From Epiperipatus broadwayi (Eukaryota; Onychophora; Udeonychophora; Euonychophora; Peripatidae): 64,000 nucleotides of DNA. Positions 20,510-31,455 of the stretch are shown piece by piece (position 1 is the first letter of the stretch; every line of letters begins with the position of its first letter). The notes below the pieces were generated by a model, which saw only the letters and a list, made by a program, of their open reading frames with translations, was not told where the DNA came from and searched no databases. Position numbers and translations under genes: made by a program. The stretch is taken from NCBI GenBank assembly GCA_028023455.1, contig JAQFVV010006208.1, positions 6,242,963 through 6,306,962 on the forward strand. Direction: 5' to 3'.

Positions 20510-21185
20510 CATGTGTGTAAAGCACAATTATAGAATTATAAAAAGATTGGATGATTGTATTAGGAGAATTGGTAAGGGTTATAGTGGCAAGGAATGTGAT
20601 AGAAGAATAGATACGTTAATAAGGAATAGGGAGATGGAGAGATGAAAAACTAGTATTGAGAGTAAAAAGAGTTTAAATATATATAGAAGTAAACAGGATA
20701 TTGGGTGTCAGTTAATTTATGATAATAGCAAGAAGGGTAATAAGGCTCGAACGGGATCTTTAGCAACAAGAAAATATACACATAAATGGGAAAGTGTGGG
20801 TGATTTAGTCTGCAATTGGTGTAAGAAAGGCATAAAAAATATTAGACATCTGTTAATTGAATGTAAATGCCTGTAAGCAGAAATGGTACAAATAATGAAG
20901 TTGTGGAAGAATAAATATGATCAGTGATTATACAGAAAGTAGTTCTTGTTTTTTATGCTGGGGTTGTGAAAAGATAAGGGGGATTTAGATATAAAGGCCA
21001 TGGAGTTGACAAAGATTATGTTGTGGAAATAGGATGGAGTTGGATAGAGAAGAATATGGGGAAAACTTAGGAAGGGGAATGGAAAGCGAAGGTAAAGTGG
21101 CTAACAGGTTTCTCTGGGCATAGTGACTGAGAGATTCCTGACTCTGAATAAGGAGAAGTCACATCGCATCGCATCGCATCTAACC
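20510..21185 (+). pseudogene. Non-LTR retrotransposon, C-terminal zinc-knuckle region
   Basis: Frames encode GSLATRKYTHKWESVGDLVC, then the C..C...H....C zinc-knuckle region of reverse transcriptases ending NIRHLLIECKCL, directly followed by a stop. The 3' end (GGCATAGTGACTGAGAGATT) carries a CATCG repeat. Same family as 23660-24220 (minus) and the tails at 58435-58590. Confidence 0.75.
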
Positions 21186-21359
21186 TATATGTACACTTGA
21201 TACTCGTTAATATTATTTGATTCGTAGTTTGCTTTAAAAATGTTTTGTAATAATACTGTTGGAATGAAAAATATATATTTTATTATTAAAAATCCAAATT
21301 AAGTAAAGGTGGAAGAGATCAATATTGGAAAATTAGCAAATAAAAAAAAAGGAGAATGT

Positions 21360-21605
21360 TTTTTGTATATATAATTAGAGAGATTTGAACACAGGATTTT
21401 GCACTCTATTCAGCCTCCATTTCATCTTAAGCAACCTATACACGTGACCACACACATGGGAAAAAGATACATGATCCCCAAAATACATGTTTCATGCAGA
21501 AACAGCAGTTCATCAGTTGGACCTGATAAAGTATATCGATACTTGAGATGGAGTGGCTGATGAATAGACAGAAATCCTGAATTCAAATCCCTCTAATTAC
21601 ATATG
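21360..21605 (-). repeat. F1 unit, shortened
   Basis: Box B-like GAGATTTGAACACAGGATTT, box A-like region and ribozyme on the minus strand, then an abrupt jump to the complementary end (TGAATTCAAATCCCTCTAAT). An inverted pair whose middle and second ribozyme were deleted. Confidence 0.7.
21476..21530 (-). ncRNA. Hammerhead ribozyme, F1 type, variant stems
   Basis: Minus strand: CCAA, CTGATGA (complement of 21510-21516), stem II built on TGC/GCA, GAAA, self-complementary stem III ACATGT, A, then TTTTGG. Stem III differs from the usual ATACGTAT but still pairs. Confidence 0.7.
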
Positions 21606-21694
21606 GTTATTTTGATAAATTAAAGATTCGATTTTACTCTGCATACATTAAATAGAGATTTTAAACTTTCATTTATTAGTTATTTTCATATGTT

Positions 21695-21862
21695 ATTAAA
21701 TCATCATCATCATCATCAACCATTATCAATCCATTGCAGGATGAAGGTCTCTCCAAGTTCAATCCATCTCCTCCGATCTTTAGCTTCTCTTCTCCATATC
21801 ACCCCTGCACACTTTCTTATTTCATCCATCCATATCACATGTGGTCTCTTTATATATAAAAA
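21695..21862 (-). mobile_element. RTE-type LINE 3' terminal fragment
   Basis: Begins with CATCATCATCATCATCAACC (complement of the TGA tail), followed by the complement of the FILQWIDNG, KDRRRWI and RPHVRWMDEI coding region. Only the last ~150 bp are present. Confidence 0.8.
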
Positions 21863-22224
21863 ATTGAAATTATTTAATCAATTATTTTTATTGTATGTGC
21901 ATTATTTCCGGTATATATATATATATTGCTTATATCTTTTTGAAATAGTATTTTTTCGAAAATATTAAATGTTAGTAAAATTATTGGTTCCTTTATGTAA
22001 GGGTACATAAATTAATGTACTAAAAAAATTAATTCTAATAATAAAATAAAATTGAGCCAGAAAAACTTTATAAACAGAATTTCAAGGTTATGACAGCCTA
22101 TCTTTCATCAATGGGGTAAACAAACGAACAATATCAAGACCTTTTAAAACTACATATATTCTTATATCTTCTTTACTTTTTTTTTTTGCATTTCTCTTCA
22201 TATATTCATATTTATTAAATTTTT

Positions 22225-22340
22225 TTCATCTCCTCTTATACACTTTAATGCATTCTTTTTTATATATAATTTCTTCTTTATTTGCTTACAGTTTCGATTA
22301 AAAAAAAGATTGCATTAAAGTGTATAAGAGGAGATGATAA
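22225..22340. repeat. Small foldback
   Basis: CATCTCCTCTTATACACTTT at 22229 is mirrored by AAAGTGTATAAGAGGAGATG ending at 22337, around a T-rich loop. Perfect arms of about 33 bp suggest recent origin or gene conversion. Confidence 0.7.
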
Positions 22341-22399
22341 AACAATTTAAAACTACATATATTAATTAATAGATGGCTCTCTAGTAGTGGGTTACATTT

Positions 22400-22660
22400 T
22401 TAACACATCATCATCATCATCAACATTATGAATCTAAATACATCATCATCATCATCAAACATTATGAATCTACTGTAGGATGAATGTCTTTCCAAATTCA
22501 AACCATCTTTTCCGATCTTTAGCTTCTCTTCTCCACATCACCCCTACACACTTTCATATTTCATCCATCCATCTCACATGCGGTCTCTTTCTGGGTCTTT
22601 TACACTCTCCTGGAATCATCTCTTCTAGCCATATGTCCAGCAATACCTTCTAGAAATATG
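22400..22660 (-). mobile_element. RTE-type LINE 3' end, with duplicated tail
   Basis: Two consecutive starts (CATCATCATCATCATCAACA and, 35 bp on, CATCATCATCATCATCAAAC), each followed by TTATGAATCTA. The complement of the HVRWMDEI region follows. Either tail slippage or a partial second insertion. Confidence 0.72.
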
Positions 22661-22837
22661 TACATATATGTACACTTTATACCTAGAAATATTATTTATT
22701 TCATAGTTTGATTTAAAAATGGTTTGTAATAATACAGATGGAATGAAAAAATATATTTTATTATTAAAAATCAAATTAAGTAAAGATGGGAAAAATCAAT
22801 AAATGTTATTAGTCATTTATTAGACTAAAGATTATCT

Positions 22838-23398
22838 AATAATGAATAATATTTCTGTAGTGTAATTTTCACATCACAATCACACAAGGTAGGGACTGTT
22901 TTTTATTTGCTTTTAACTCCACGTGGAGGGATGTAATTATAAACACATGATCAAAGACACGTGAAGAGAATCTATGATCTCCAAGATGCATATTTCATGC
23001 AGGACCAGCAGTTGATCCAAATCACAATCTCTTACACATGTCTTTATCACTGTCCACTATATATATATAGCAAATTACAAGTTTATTGATGTGTTGTGAG
23101 GGCAGCACATTTGACCCAATCAATTAAATTGTAGTAATTTGCTATATATATATATATATATATATACTGAACAGTGATAATAATAAGTGTAAGAGATTGT
23201 GGTTTCGGGCCAACTGATGAGTGCTAGTTCAGTACGAAATGTGTATCCTTGGGGATCATAGATCTTTTGCACATGTCTTTGGTCATATGTTTATGATTAC
23301 ATGCCTCTCCACATGGTGTTAAAAGCGGGTAAAACGAATCTCTACCTTGCGTGAGTGTGGTATAGTGAAAATTACACTACAGAAATATTATTCGTTAT
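22838..23398. repeat. F1-derived long inverted repeat
   Basis: Outer arms AATAATATTTCTGTAGTGTA ... TACACTACAGAAATATTATT lie outside the F1 sequence and enclose both halves. A TA-repeat is at the inner junctions. The left (minus) ribozyme has lost its core by deletion; the right (plus) one is intact. The conserved outer arms make it look like a discrete mobile foldback. Confidence 0.72.
23190..23252 (+). ncRNA. Hammerhead ribozyme, F1 type, C-cleavage variant
   Basis: GCCAA, CTGATGA (23214-23220), stem II GTGCT/AGTAC (pairs fully, one G-U), loop AGTTC, GAAA, stem III ATGTGTAT, C at position 17, then CTTGG. Closest relative in the window is the copy at 46866. Confidence 0.78.
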
Positions 23399-23659
23399 TG
23401 GGAAAGATCAATATTAAAAAACTAGCAAATTAAAAAAAAAGGAAAATTTAAAATAAAAAAAATTAAGAAGGGTATATGTAGAGTTTATCCATGGTAATCG
23501 AGTGTTTACAACCGAATGCTTGTTTGCATAAAAAAAAAAAAATCCAAGATTGATAATATATATTCCATTATATATATATATATATTTTCAAACTTAAATC
23601 TATATTTAGATATTTATGCAATTATTGGTTTTTATGATTTAGTAATAATACTTCATTAG

Positions 23660-24225
23660 TGATGTGATGTGATGTACTGTAGCTTCTTCTTAAACGGAGT
23701 CAAGAATCTCTCAACAATTATGCCCAGAGAAACCTGTTAGCCACTTTATTTTTCATTCCCCAGTCTAAATTTACCCATAATCTGCTCCATCCATTTTCAC
23801 AACATAATCTTTGGCCTTTATATCTAAATCCCCCTTATCCTTTCCCAAACCCAGCATAAAAACCAATAATCCATTTTCTGTAAAATCACTTTTTTCATAT
23901 TTATTCTTCCATAACTTCATTATATGTGCTCTTTCTGTTTTCAAACACTTACATTCAATTAACAGATGCCTAATATTTTCTATTCCTTCCTTACATAATT
24001 TACAGAATAAATCACCCATATTTTTCCACTTACATGTATATTCTCTTGTTGCTAAAGATCCCATTCGAGCCTTAAACAATAAACTACTTTCCTTACTATT
24101 ATTATATATTAACTCGCACCTAATATGCTGTTTATTTCTATATATATATATTTAAACTATTTTTACTCTCCATACTAGTTCTCCATCTCTCTAACTCCCT
24201 ATCAATATAACTTCTTTTATGATCT
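23660..24225 (-). pseudogene. Non-LTR retrotransposon, C-terminal zinc-knuckle region
   Basis: An open frame at 24079-23771 (102 residues) reads MFKARMGSLATREYTCKWKN, then the knuckle CKLCKEGIENIRHLLIEC (C..C, H....C), then a basic/acidic C-terminus. Upstream sequence to about 24225 is in a broken frame. The 3' side has the AGAGATTCTTGACTC motif and a (GTGAT)n tail at 23660. Better preserved than the copy at 20510. Confidence 0.78.
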
Positions 24226-24302
24226 TATAACGAGTTTAATAACTGTTATTTAGCCCATTTATCTTAAAATGTTTGTATAGTTTTATTAAAGTTTCATTTT
24301 TA

Positions 24303-24394
24303 TTTTTTTTTTATGTGTCAAAATGTCGGCCGCGAAGCGAATCCCGGGACAACTGCTTGTAAGGCGGCTGTGCTAACCACTCGGCCACCAACGC
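24303..24394 (-). repeat. tRNA-headed short SINE
   Basis: Minus strand: GCGTTGGTGGCCGAGTGGTT (canonical box A TGGCCGAGTGG), loop CTTACAA, GGGATTCGCTTCGCGGCC and the tail TTTTGACACATAAAAAA. Probably nearest the source gene in box A, so a long-arm tRNA ancestor is likely. Confidence 0.75.
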
Positions 24395-24799
24395 TTTCAT
24401 TTTTATTTAAGTAATTCGCAATTATTTCGATTTTTTTTCCTTCTCAATCTGTTCCCTTTTTTTTAAAAAAAAAAATACACCTGTTTATCATTAAATAACA
24501 TTCTGTTACAAACAATGTTAAATTCTTCCAGAATAATATTTTTGACCTGGATAGAGTATAAATTGTAAGATGCCTCTGTTAAAAATAAAATTAAAAAGAG
24601 ATTAAAATATTCCTTTTTAGGATTTCAAGTCGCTGTAAATCATTTTTGAAACCGCAAACTAACTTCGTTCAAGATTACATTTTAAGATATTTTTAACAAG
24701 ATTATTTACAGAGTAGAGAATAATCTATATTTATTTTTTTTATTTTTCAACACTGTAGCTATTTTTAATCATAATTTGATTATAATAAATTAAAATTAA

Positions 24800-25202
24800 T
24801 ACACTATACAGGCTTAAACCTGCATATATATATAGGTAGTGTGTACGGGATTCGAACTCAGACTTTCACACGACCCTAAACTTTCCATGTCTTATGTTGA
24901 AAAGATAAATAATCACCAATTTAAGTGCTTTGTGCTAAACCAGCATAGTTGGTCCAGATTTTACCATCTCCACACATATATACAATCAGTGCTCAGCTTT
25001 ATATTAAGATAGCCAATCTTTATGCTTTAAGGGACAGGCTTCAAACTATTTCAACCCACAACTCTTCAGCCTTTCATTTCATTGAAAATTTGATGATGGA
25101 ACGTTCAAAGCCTTTTCAACACGTGTGTGATCAAGTGGGTCAGCAATATGAGATGGCAAGGAGAGTTGAGGGTCGTGCGAAAGTCTGTGTTCGAATCCCG
25201 AA
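24800..25202. repeat. F1 inverted element with deleted ribozyme core
   Basis: Minus-strand F1 with GGGATTCGAACTCAGACTTT at the left and its complement TGTGTTCGAATCCCG at the right. Around 24940 the ribozyme has lost CTGATGA (AGCATAGTTGGTCC). The body GGCTTCAAACTATTTCAACC is well kept. Confidence 0.75.
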
Positions 25203-25534
25203 TAAATTAAAATTGCAATTTTTTTTCCTAAATAATAATTTTGGACTTCATAAGATATTTAATTACATAAATGTAAAAAGCTTTTAAGGAAATAATTTAA
25301 TGCAATGATTATAAACAATTGGCTCATTTTAAAAACAATTTTTTAAAGTTTTCAATTAAATATCTAAAAGTTTTATTTTTTCTTTCTTTTTTAATATATT
25401 TTTATTGTTGGTATCTCGTGATTTTAACGATGCAATTCTAAAATTGAAATGCTAAAATAGAATCGCAGCTATCTGTTGCCTAGTTATTTAATTTCAGAAA
25501 GAGAGTATGACATACATACATATTTGCGGATTAG

Positions 25535-25990
25535 TAACTAGAGAGATTTGAACTTAGAATTTTTCAGTCTGTATTCGGTTTTCACTACATCTCAAACAAT
25601 TGGCACACATGACCACCCACATGCAAAAAACATAGATAATCCCCAAACATATGTATTTCATGCAAAACTAGCACTCATCAGTTGAACCAGATCATAATCT
25701 CTCACACATATACACTCGGTTTATGTTAAGATAGTAATTTTGTAAACTTTAAGGGACAGGCTTCAATCTTCTCATCACTCCAATTATTCAATCATTCATT
25801 TTATTGAAAAGCCTAATGATGGGTTGCTCAATGCTCTTGGTTGAGTTTAATATTGTAGTCATACCCATGTAAACATCACGTCAATCTACCCCCCCCCCAG
25901 ACTGTGTAACCTATTTCCAAGGTAATATGTAATTAACCTTGTTATTCAGTGTATTGAATGTTTCCTATATAAGTAAGTGGAAGGATTTGA
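25535..25990 (-). repeat. F1 unit with upstream head sequence
   Basis: Box B-like GAGATTTGAACTTAGAATTT, the ribozyme, GGGACAGGCTTCAATCTT, AAGCCTAATGATGGG, and a head CCTTGTTATTCAGTGTATTG, which is also found (in complement) near 36170 and 35300. This helps define the full 5' side of this F1 subfamily. Confidence 0.72.
25640..25702 (-). pseudogene. F1 hammerhead with G at cleavage site
   Basis: CTGATGA (complement of 25675-25681), stem II GTGCT/TGCAT, GAAA, stem III ATACATAT. The next base is G where hammerheads need A, C or U, so cleavage is not expected. Confidence 0.6.
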
Positions 25991-26003
25991 ACTTAATCCT
26001 TTC

Positions 26004-26072
26004 AGCGAACCCGCAACCCGGCAAGTGCCTGCTAGTGCAAGGCAGTCGCGCTGACCTCTCGACCACCAATGC
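26004..26072 (-). repeat. tRNA-headed SINE, head only
   Basis: Minus strand GCATTGGTGGTCGAGAGGTC through the anticodon region, with a small insertion, to GTTGCGGGTTCGC. The 3' tail is missing. It lies at the head of an F1 unit. Confidence 0.68.
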
Positions 26073-26284
26073 AAGACATTTGTTTTTTAAATGAATATTC
26101 TTAAGAAATCGTTTATTCACAAAAATCACTTTTCAGTAAATTGATCCGTATTTAAGGTATTAAATGAAATGTAATCATTTCTAAGTCATTAAGTAATGAT
26201 TAATAATCAATCAATAATTTACTGAAAGCAAATATTGTAAACAAATATTTGCTAAAGGACTCCATTGCAAGATAAATTTGTATA

Positions 26285-26745
26285 ATGCACACGTCATGAT
26301 CACCATTTCTTATGTTTGTTTATAACTGTTATTAAAACAGGCAAAACTCTCCATACAGTAGCGCCACCAGTGCAAGCCAGAGTAATCAATGGATTCCAGA
26401 AGGTTTGTGAATAAAATCCTTATCTAGTGCCTACTCATCCAATATTCCCAAACTAGTTTCTGGCTTATGGCCTTTGTCAGTGAGGAGCCTTGGATTTGAG
26501 AGCACTGCATCTAAATCTTAGGATCTAATGCAACCCTCCAGCAACCACCTTTTATCTCTACTTAATTATAAAACTATGAGAATAAAATTGGAAACACAAT
26601 AATATTTTTCAATCTAAGCTCATCAGCTTATGTAGTCATATAGTTCTGAACTCAGTTCAGTACCCATACATTTTGGTGTCTTAGGTTCTTTAATAACCAT
26701 CACCACCACTATCCTACTAGGCAGGATTGATATTAAAACACCAAA
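26285..26745 (-). repeat. F2 element, minus orientation
   Basis: TIR GCAAAACTCTCCATACAGTA, decayed ribozyme (complement CTGACAA, G8 lost; about 26450-26505), CACCTAGATCT-type body, GTACCCATACATTTTGGTGT. The right TIR is replaced by the next element. Confidence 0.72.
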
Positions 26746-27262
26746 CATCACATGGTTACCATTTCTTATGCTTACTCATAACTTATTAAAACAGGCAAAA
26801 CTCTCCATACAGTATGCCACTCAGTGCAAGCAGAGTAATCAATGAATGCCAGAAGGCTTGTGCATAAAATAGGATAGTGGTGGCTGTGGTTATTAAAGAA
26901 CCAAAGACATCAAAATGTACGGCTACTGGACTGAGTTCAGACCTATATGACTATATAAGCTAATGAGCTTAGATGGAAAACTTTTTTTTTTTAATTTTAT
27001 TCTCATAGTTTTGTAGTTAAGTAGAAATAAAAAGTGCCTGCTGAAGGGTTGCATTAGATCCTAAGATCTAGGTGCAGTGCTCTCAGATCCAAGGCTCCTC
27101 ACTGACAAAGACCACAAGCCAGGAACTAGTTTGGGGATATTGGATGAGTAGGCACTAGTTAGGTATTTTATGCACAAGCCTTCTGACATCCATTAATTAT
27201 TCTGGCTTGCACTGAGTGACACTACTGTATGGAGAGTTTGGACTGTTTTAATAATGCACATC
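26746..27262 (+). repeat. F2 element, about 510 bp, both TIRs
   Basis: Left TIR ATCACATGGTTACCATTTCT..., body GGATAGTGGTGGCTGTGGTT, CACCAAAATG-type box, AGATCTAGGTGCAGTGCTCT, then a decayed ribozyme at about 27085-27150 (core CTGACAA, GGAA), then the right TIR TATGGAGAGTTTGGACTGTT. Useful for defining the complete F2 unit. Confidence 0.75.
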
Positions 27263-27694
27263 TCTCTACACTGTGCATAAATACTAGCCAGTAATGTGTG
27301 CTCATCATCAATTGGCTATACTCTCCGTATTGGGAATTTCTATATTTTATAACTACTCAGCTTAATTACTCTGAATTATTTAGAAGTTTCTCTGCTATAT
27401 TATCTTTAATTAACTAAGTTGTCAAAATCAGAATAACATTTGAAGTACATATGTATGTGTATTGGTCAATCAAATCTGTCCAAAATTTATAAGTATTATT
27501 ATTGCATGTAAATATTTTAATTCTGATAGGATGTTTAGAATGGGGTTTTGCCTGACAAATGCCTATTCTTCTAGATATTGTGGTTGATAAGATTTGAAGA
27601 ATTATTGAAAATTCAGATATAGAGAAAGGGCTTAACATAAAGATTTATACGCTTGTAATTTACATTTAAGTGCTTGCAGTCATGCATTAAGAAA

Positions 27695-27962
27695 AGCCTA
27701 TTGTTTACTGGGAAGTGAGATATATAAACTCCATCAGGGTGGAATATTTATAACCTTGATGTAATCTGCTAAGCATGCTTTCAATGACTTGTAAGCGATA
27801 GCATCATCATAGCGATTCATCTGCAAAGAGTTTACAGACATATCGCTATGATTATGATATTTCTTACAGGTATTAAAGTATGTTTAATGGATTACATTAA
27901 ATGTGTAGATATCCTACCCTGAGAGAGTTCATATATCTTACTTCCCAGTAAGCAGTTTTCAA
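27695..27962. repeat. Foldback element, about 265 bp
   Basis: TTTACTGGGAAGTGAGATAT at the left is mirrored by ATATCTTACTTCCCAGTAAG at the right. The inner arm CATCATAGCGATTCATCTG mirrors CATATCGCTATGATTATGA. No hammerhead core seen. A MITE-like element of unknown type. Confidence 0.65.
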
Positions 27963-28359
27963 GCTTTTCTTACTTGCACCTTTAAATGCTTATATCTAAA
28001 TAAAGAGTATCTACAATTTCTATTATTCCTACTCTTAATGATATGAAGATGTCTTAAATCTGCCTAAAGACAGACATTAGTATTGTTACAGAAATTACAG
28101 ATAAGTCAAATAGTGAAGTATTAATTAATTGTCGCAATTTACCACCTGTACTGATTATTGGCAACTAGTATTTAAATAAACTTTCAAACTATATTAAACT
28201 TCAGATTTGAATTTGTTGTCCCTTATTAATTACATACACTTGTGGATAAGCATAATTGTCTAATTAATTTATTCTGCTAAGAAAATTATTGCATACACAG
28301 ATCAGCAATTATAGAACAATATGACAATAAATTGTCATACTCTGTATATTGGTATATAT

Positions 28360-29724
28360 TGTAACGTTTATTTATATACGTTACAAATATATTGGCATTG
28401 GGTAAAAAAAAACTAAAAGATAAAAGTGGATTTAAAATTTTGTTGAGTAATTTTTTTTTTTAAAAAAAAAACGTACAATGAGGGTTGAATTATTCTTCTT
28501 ATTTTTTTTTATGTGATTAGTAATAACAGTAATTGGAGAGAACAAAAGAATTCCAAAAGCAAGTAAAAAAAGATAAGCTGAAAGTAGAAATACTCAAATT
28601 AATTAAAGATGGCCGAAAACTTGAAGAAAATAAAGACTTTATTACATAAAATTTATAAAGACTGGATAAGATTAAAAAGGCATGGTACTAGCATGCACAG
28701 AAGTCCTGAAAACTGGATATAAAAAGGAGGGATCCGGTTGAAGGAACGTCTTGTTCGTTTTGTTTCTCTAGTTGGTCTTGGATAACATTAATATATCCAA
28801 GATCGCTCTTCGCTGAAGGAATTCGGCATGTCGCAGTGAACCGGAGCCTCTGAAGACATCGGACCTAATGATGTACACCAGGAAAAGCCTTCGTGACCGA
28901 CTGGGGAAATGGACCACAAGATCAAGCAATAACCAAAAGGCCGAGCTCATTATAACCAAAAAACTATGCATAGTTATCTACTACTGAATTCATGAAACTT
29001 ACCGGTAAGAATAATTATCCTGATTGTGACAAAGTTAACTATTTAAAACTACTCGTAAAAATATACGTATAAAAGAATCCCGATAGTGACTTTAATTTTT
29101 CTATATGAGAGACTCTTATTTAACCAAGAACTTTTTGTTTATTTTAACTGATATTTATATTTTCTGGATATTTCCCACCTGAATTAAATGTGTTCTCTCC
29201 AAGGTATTAATTAGCTACTTAACATGAAGTATTTTAGTTTGTCAAAATTAAAAATATTTCTAATATCAATTCTCATTTGTGCGTTATTAATAATAGTTAT
29301 TATTTTTTATTATTAAATTTATTTTTAGTGTAATAAGATTTAAACGTAAGTTACCTTTGCCAATATGTTTCAATACGCCCAATCGTAAAAATCATTAATT
29401 CTCATTATGGTAGAATTACCGCCCCTTAAAAAAATATATATATAATAAAAATCTTTTTATTTTTTTTTGTTTTACAACTTGCGAGAGGTGCTGGCGACAT
29501 ATTTCAGCGGATTCTTAGGAATTCTGGCACCCATAGTAAATAAAATTAAAAGTTGATTTTGTCAATAGCACAATTCGTAACAATTAATAGGCTGAAGTTG
29601 ATCAGGAAAAATAGCTGTGTTTTTAGAATAGAAATACAACTTTCTTCTTTTTTGACATAGCTTGATCAACTCACGCGCAGTTTATATTAGCGTGTAAAGG
29701 CCTAGCAAAACGAAAAACGTTACA
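28360..29724 (+). mobile_element. Solo LTR (Ty3/gypsy-like), 1365 bp
   Basis: Starts TGTAACG and ends CGTTACA (TG...CA termini, 7-bp inverted ends), flanked on both sides by the 4-bp direct repeat ATAT (28356-28359 and 29725-29728), as expected for LTR integration. Inside is TATAAAAAGGAGGG (28714-28727), followed by a relatively GC-rich leader. No gag, pol or primer-binding site follows, so this is a solo LTR from LTR-LTR recombination. Assignment to Ty3/gypsy rests on the 4-bp duplication and is tentative. Confidence 0.62.
28714..28727 (+). promoter_or_regulatory. Candidate LTR promoter (TATA box)
   Basis: TATAAAAAGGAGGG, with the GGTTGAAGGAACGTC segment 10-30 bp downstream as likely start region, where base composition turns clearly less AT-rich. 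Placement inside a solo LTR supports a pol II promoter. Not tested. Confidence 0.5.
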
Positions 29725-29732
29725 ATATAGAG

Positions 29733-30565
29733 CTCACAAATAAGCTCTTAATAAGCTTTTCAGAGTATCCCCACCCTCAGTCCAGTTTCTGCTACTGGCT
29801 CCCTCAGTGTAGTGCTTGGATATTCAAGAATTAGATTAAAAATACCAGGATAAGCCCAGCACTTTATCTAATGGATAACTATTAAGTAGAAAATCTTAAA
29901 ATTTCAGACATTCATATAGCTTCCAATCCAGCTATCTAACTTAAATGGCCATGTGGGACTAAACTAAGTTTAGATACACCATGTATTAATAAGTTTAGCA
30001 ATATAAAATCACCAAAGCCTTAATAGCAAAAAATAAAATTACTTTTTGTTTTTTCTCTCTCTCCCTTCTAAGAAATCAAGCCATATATCACATGACCTAA
30101 TTTAAGAAGCTTTTATTACAAATGTTTTATATGGGGATATTCTGCAAAACTTGTTAAGAGCTTATTTGTGAGCTCTATATATAACATTTGTAATACAAGC
30201 TTGTTAAATTATGTCATGTGACATATGACTTGATTTTTTGTAATTTTATTTTTTGCTATTAAGGCTTTGGCAATTTTATACTGCTTAAGTTATTAATATA
30301 TGGTGTATCTGAACTTGGTTCAATCCCATATGGCTATTTAAGTTAGATAGCTGGATTGGAAGACATATGAATGTCTGAAAATTTCAGATTATCTATTTAA
30401 TAGTTATCCATTAGATAAAGTGCTTCTTCAATATCCTAGCACCACACTGACGAAAGCCAGTAGCAGAAACCGGTCTGGGGTTGGGGATATTCTGCAAAGG
30501 GCGTTAAGAGCTTATTTGTGAGATCTATATATATTTGTAATACAAGCTTGTCAAATTAGGTCATA
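29733..30565. repeat. F5 palindrome, about 800 bp
   Basis: The left arm (AGCTCACAAATAAGCTCTTA ... AATTTCAGACATTCATAT ... TAACTTAAATGGCCATGTGG) is mirrored by the right arm (CCATATGGCTATTTAAGTTA ... GAAAATTTCAGATT ... TTAAGAGCTTATTTGTGAG). Each arm carries one hammerhead: left (minus, about 29795) decayed with core CTGAGGG, right (plus, 30447) intact. It abuts the solo LTR end within 10 bp. Confidence 0.75.
30430..30490 (+). ncRNA. Hammerhead ribozyme, F5 type
   Basis: CACCACA, CTGACGA (30447-30453), stem II GC/GC around CAGTA, GAA (30466-30468), perfectly self-complementary stem III ACCGGT, C at 30475 (cleavage), TGGGG. Stem I pairs CCACA with TGGGG with one mismatch. Stem II is short. Confidence 0.78.
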
Positions 30566-31079
30566 TGACTTGATTTCTTTGTGATCTGTATATTGTCTTT
30601 TTTTTCTTAATTAAGTAATGGTAGCATTATAATGATATTGATTAATGGAACAGAATTTTTTTGCATTCAGTAGATTGTTAAGTAACTATTTTAGGAGCTA
30701 TAAAATACTAGTCTATTGCATAAGTGCAATTATTTCAGCATATTAGCATTCAATCAAGCCTTTAGTAAAAGTAGTAATACAAAAACTTATAAAGAGACTT
30801 CATTTTGCATAATTACTTAATATATGATGTGTACATGCTAAGGTGAAGTGCTTTCATTCATCCAGTATCCATAGCTATGGAGAAGTGATGTAATTCATAC
30901 ACTATTGGTAAATAAAAAAAGCAAACACTTATAAGATGGCAGAACCATCAGTCATTCTTATCAGCACATCACATGATCATCATTCTTTATTTTTACACAA
31001 GCTGTTTACACAGAGGCTAAATTTTTCATACAGTGCAAGCCAAAGTAATCAAGTGAGATCCTAAAATCTAGGTGCAGTG

Positions 31080-31150
31080 CTCTCAGATCCAGGGCTCCTC
31101 ACCGATGAAAGCCAGAAGCTAGAAACTAGTCTGGGGATATTGGATGAATA
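31080..31150 (+). pseudogene. F2 hammerhead, U4 mutated (tandem unit 1)
   Basis: CCTCA, CCGATGA (31102-31108), AGC.../GCT stem II, GAAA, ACTAGT, C, TGGGG. Only core position 4 is off, so probably inactive. Confidence 0.7.
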
Positions 31151-31384
31151 GGCACTAGATAGTGATTTTATGCACAAACCTTCTTGCATCCACTGATCAG
31201 CAAATAAAAAAGCAAATGCTTATAAAATGGCAGAATTATCAGCCATTTTTATCAGCACATCACATGGTCATCATTTTTTATGTGTACACAAGCTATTTAC
31301 ACAGAGGCTAAATTCTCTATACAGCAGTGACACTCAGTGCAAGCCAGAGTAATCAATTGAGATCCTAAAATCTAGGTGCGTGCT

Positions 31385-31455
31385 CTCTGATTTAAGGCTC
31401 CTCACTGATGAAAGCCACAAGCTAGAAACTAGTCTGCAGATATTGAATGAGTAGG
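31385..31455 (+). ncRNA. F2 hammerhead, intact core (tandem unit 2)
   Basis: CCTCA, CTGATGA (31405-31411), stem II AGC/GCT around CACAA, GAAA, stem III ACTAGT, C, but then TGCAG in place of TGGGG, so stem I is broken after two pairs. Core good, stem I poor. Confidence 0.68.

Noticed and set aside
27695-27962. Hammerhead within the 27.7-kb foldback
   Set aside because: No CTGANGA plus GAAA pair could be found on either strand. Only the inverted arms are supported.
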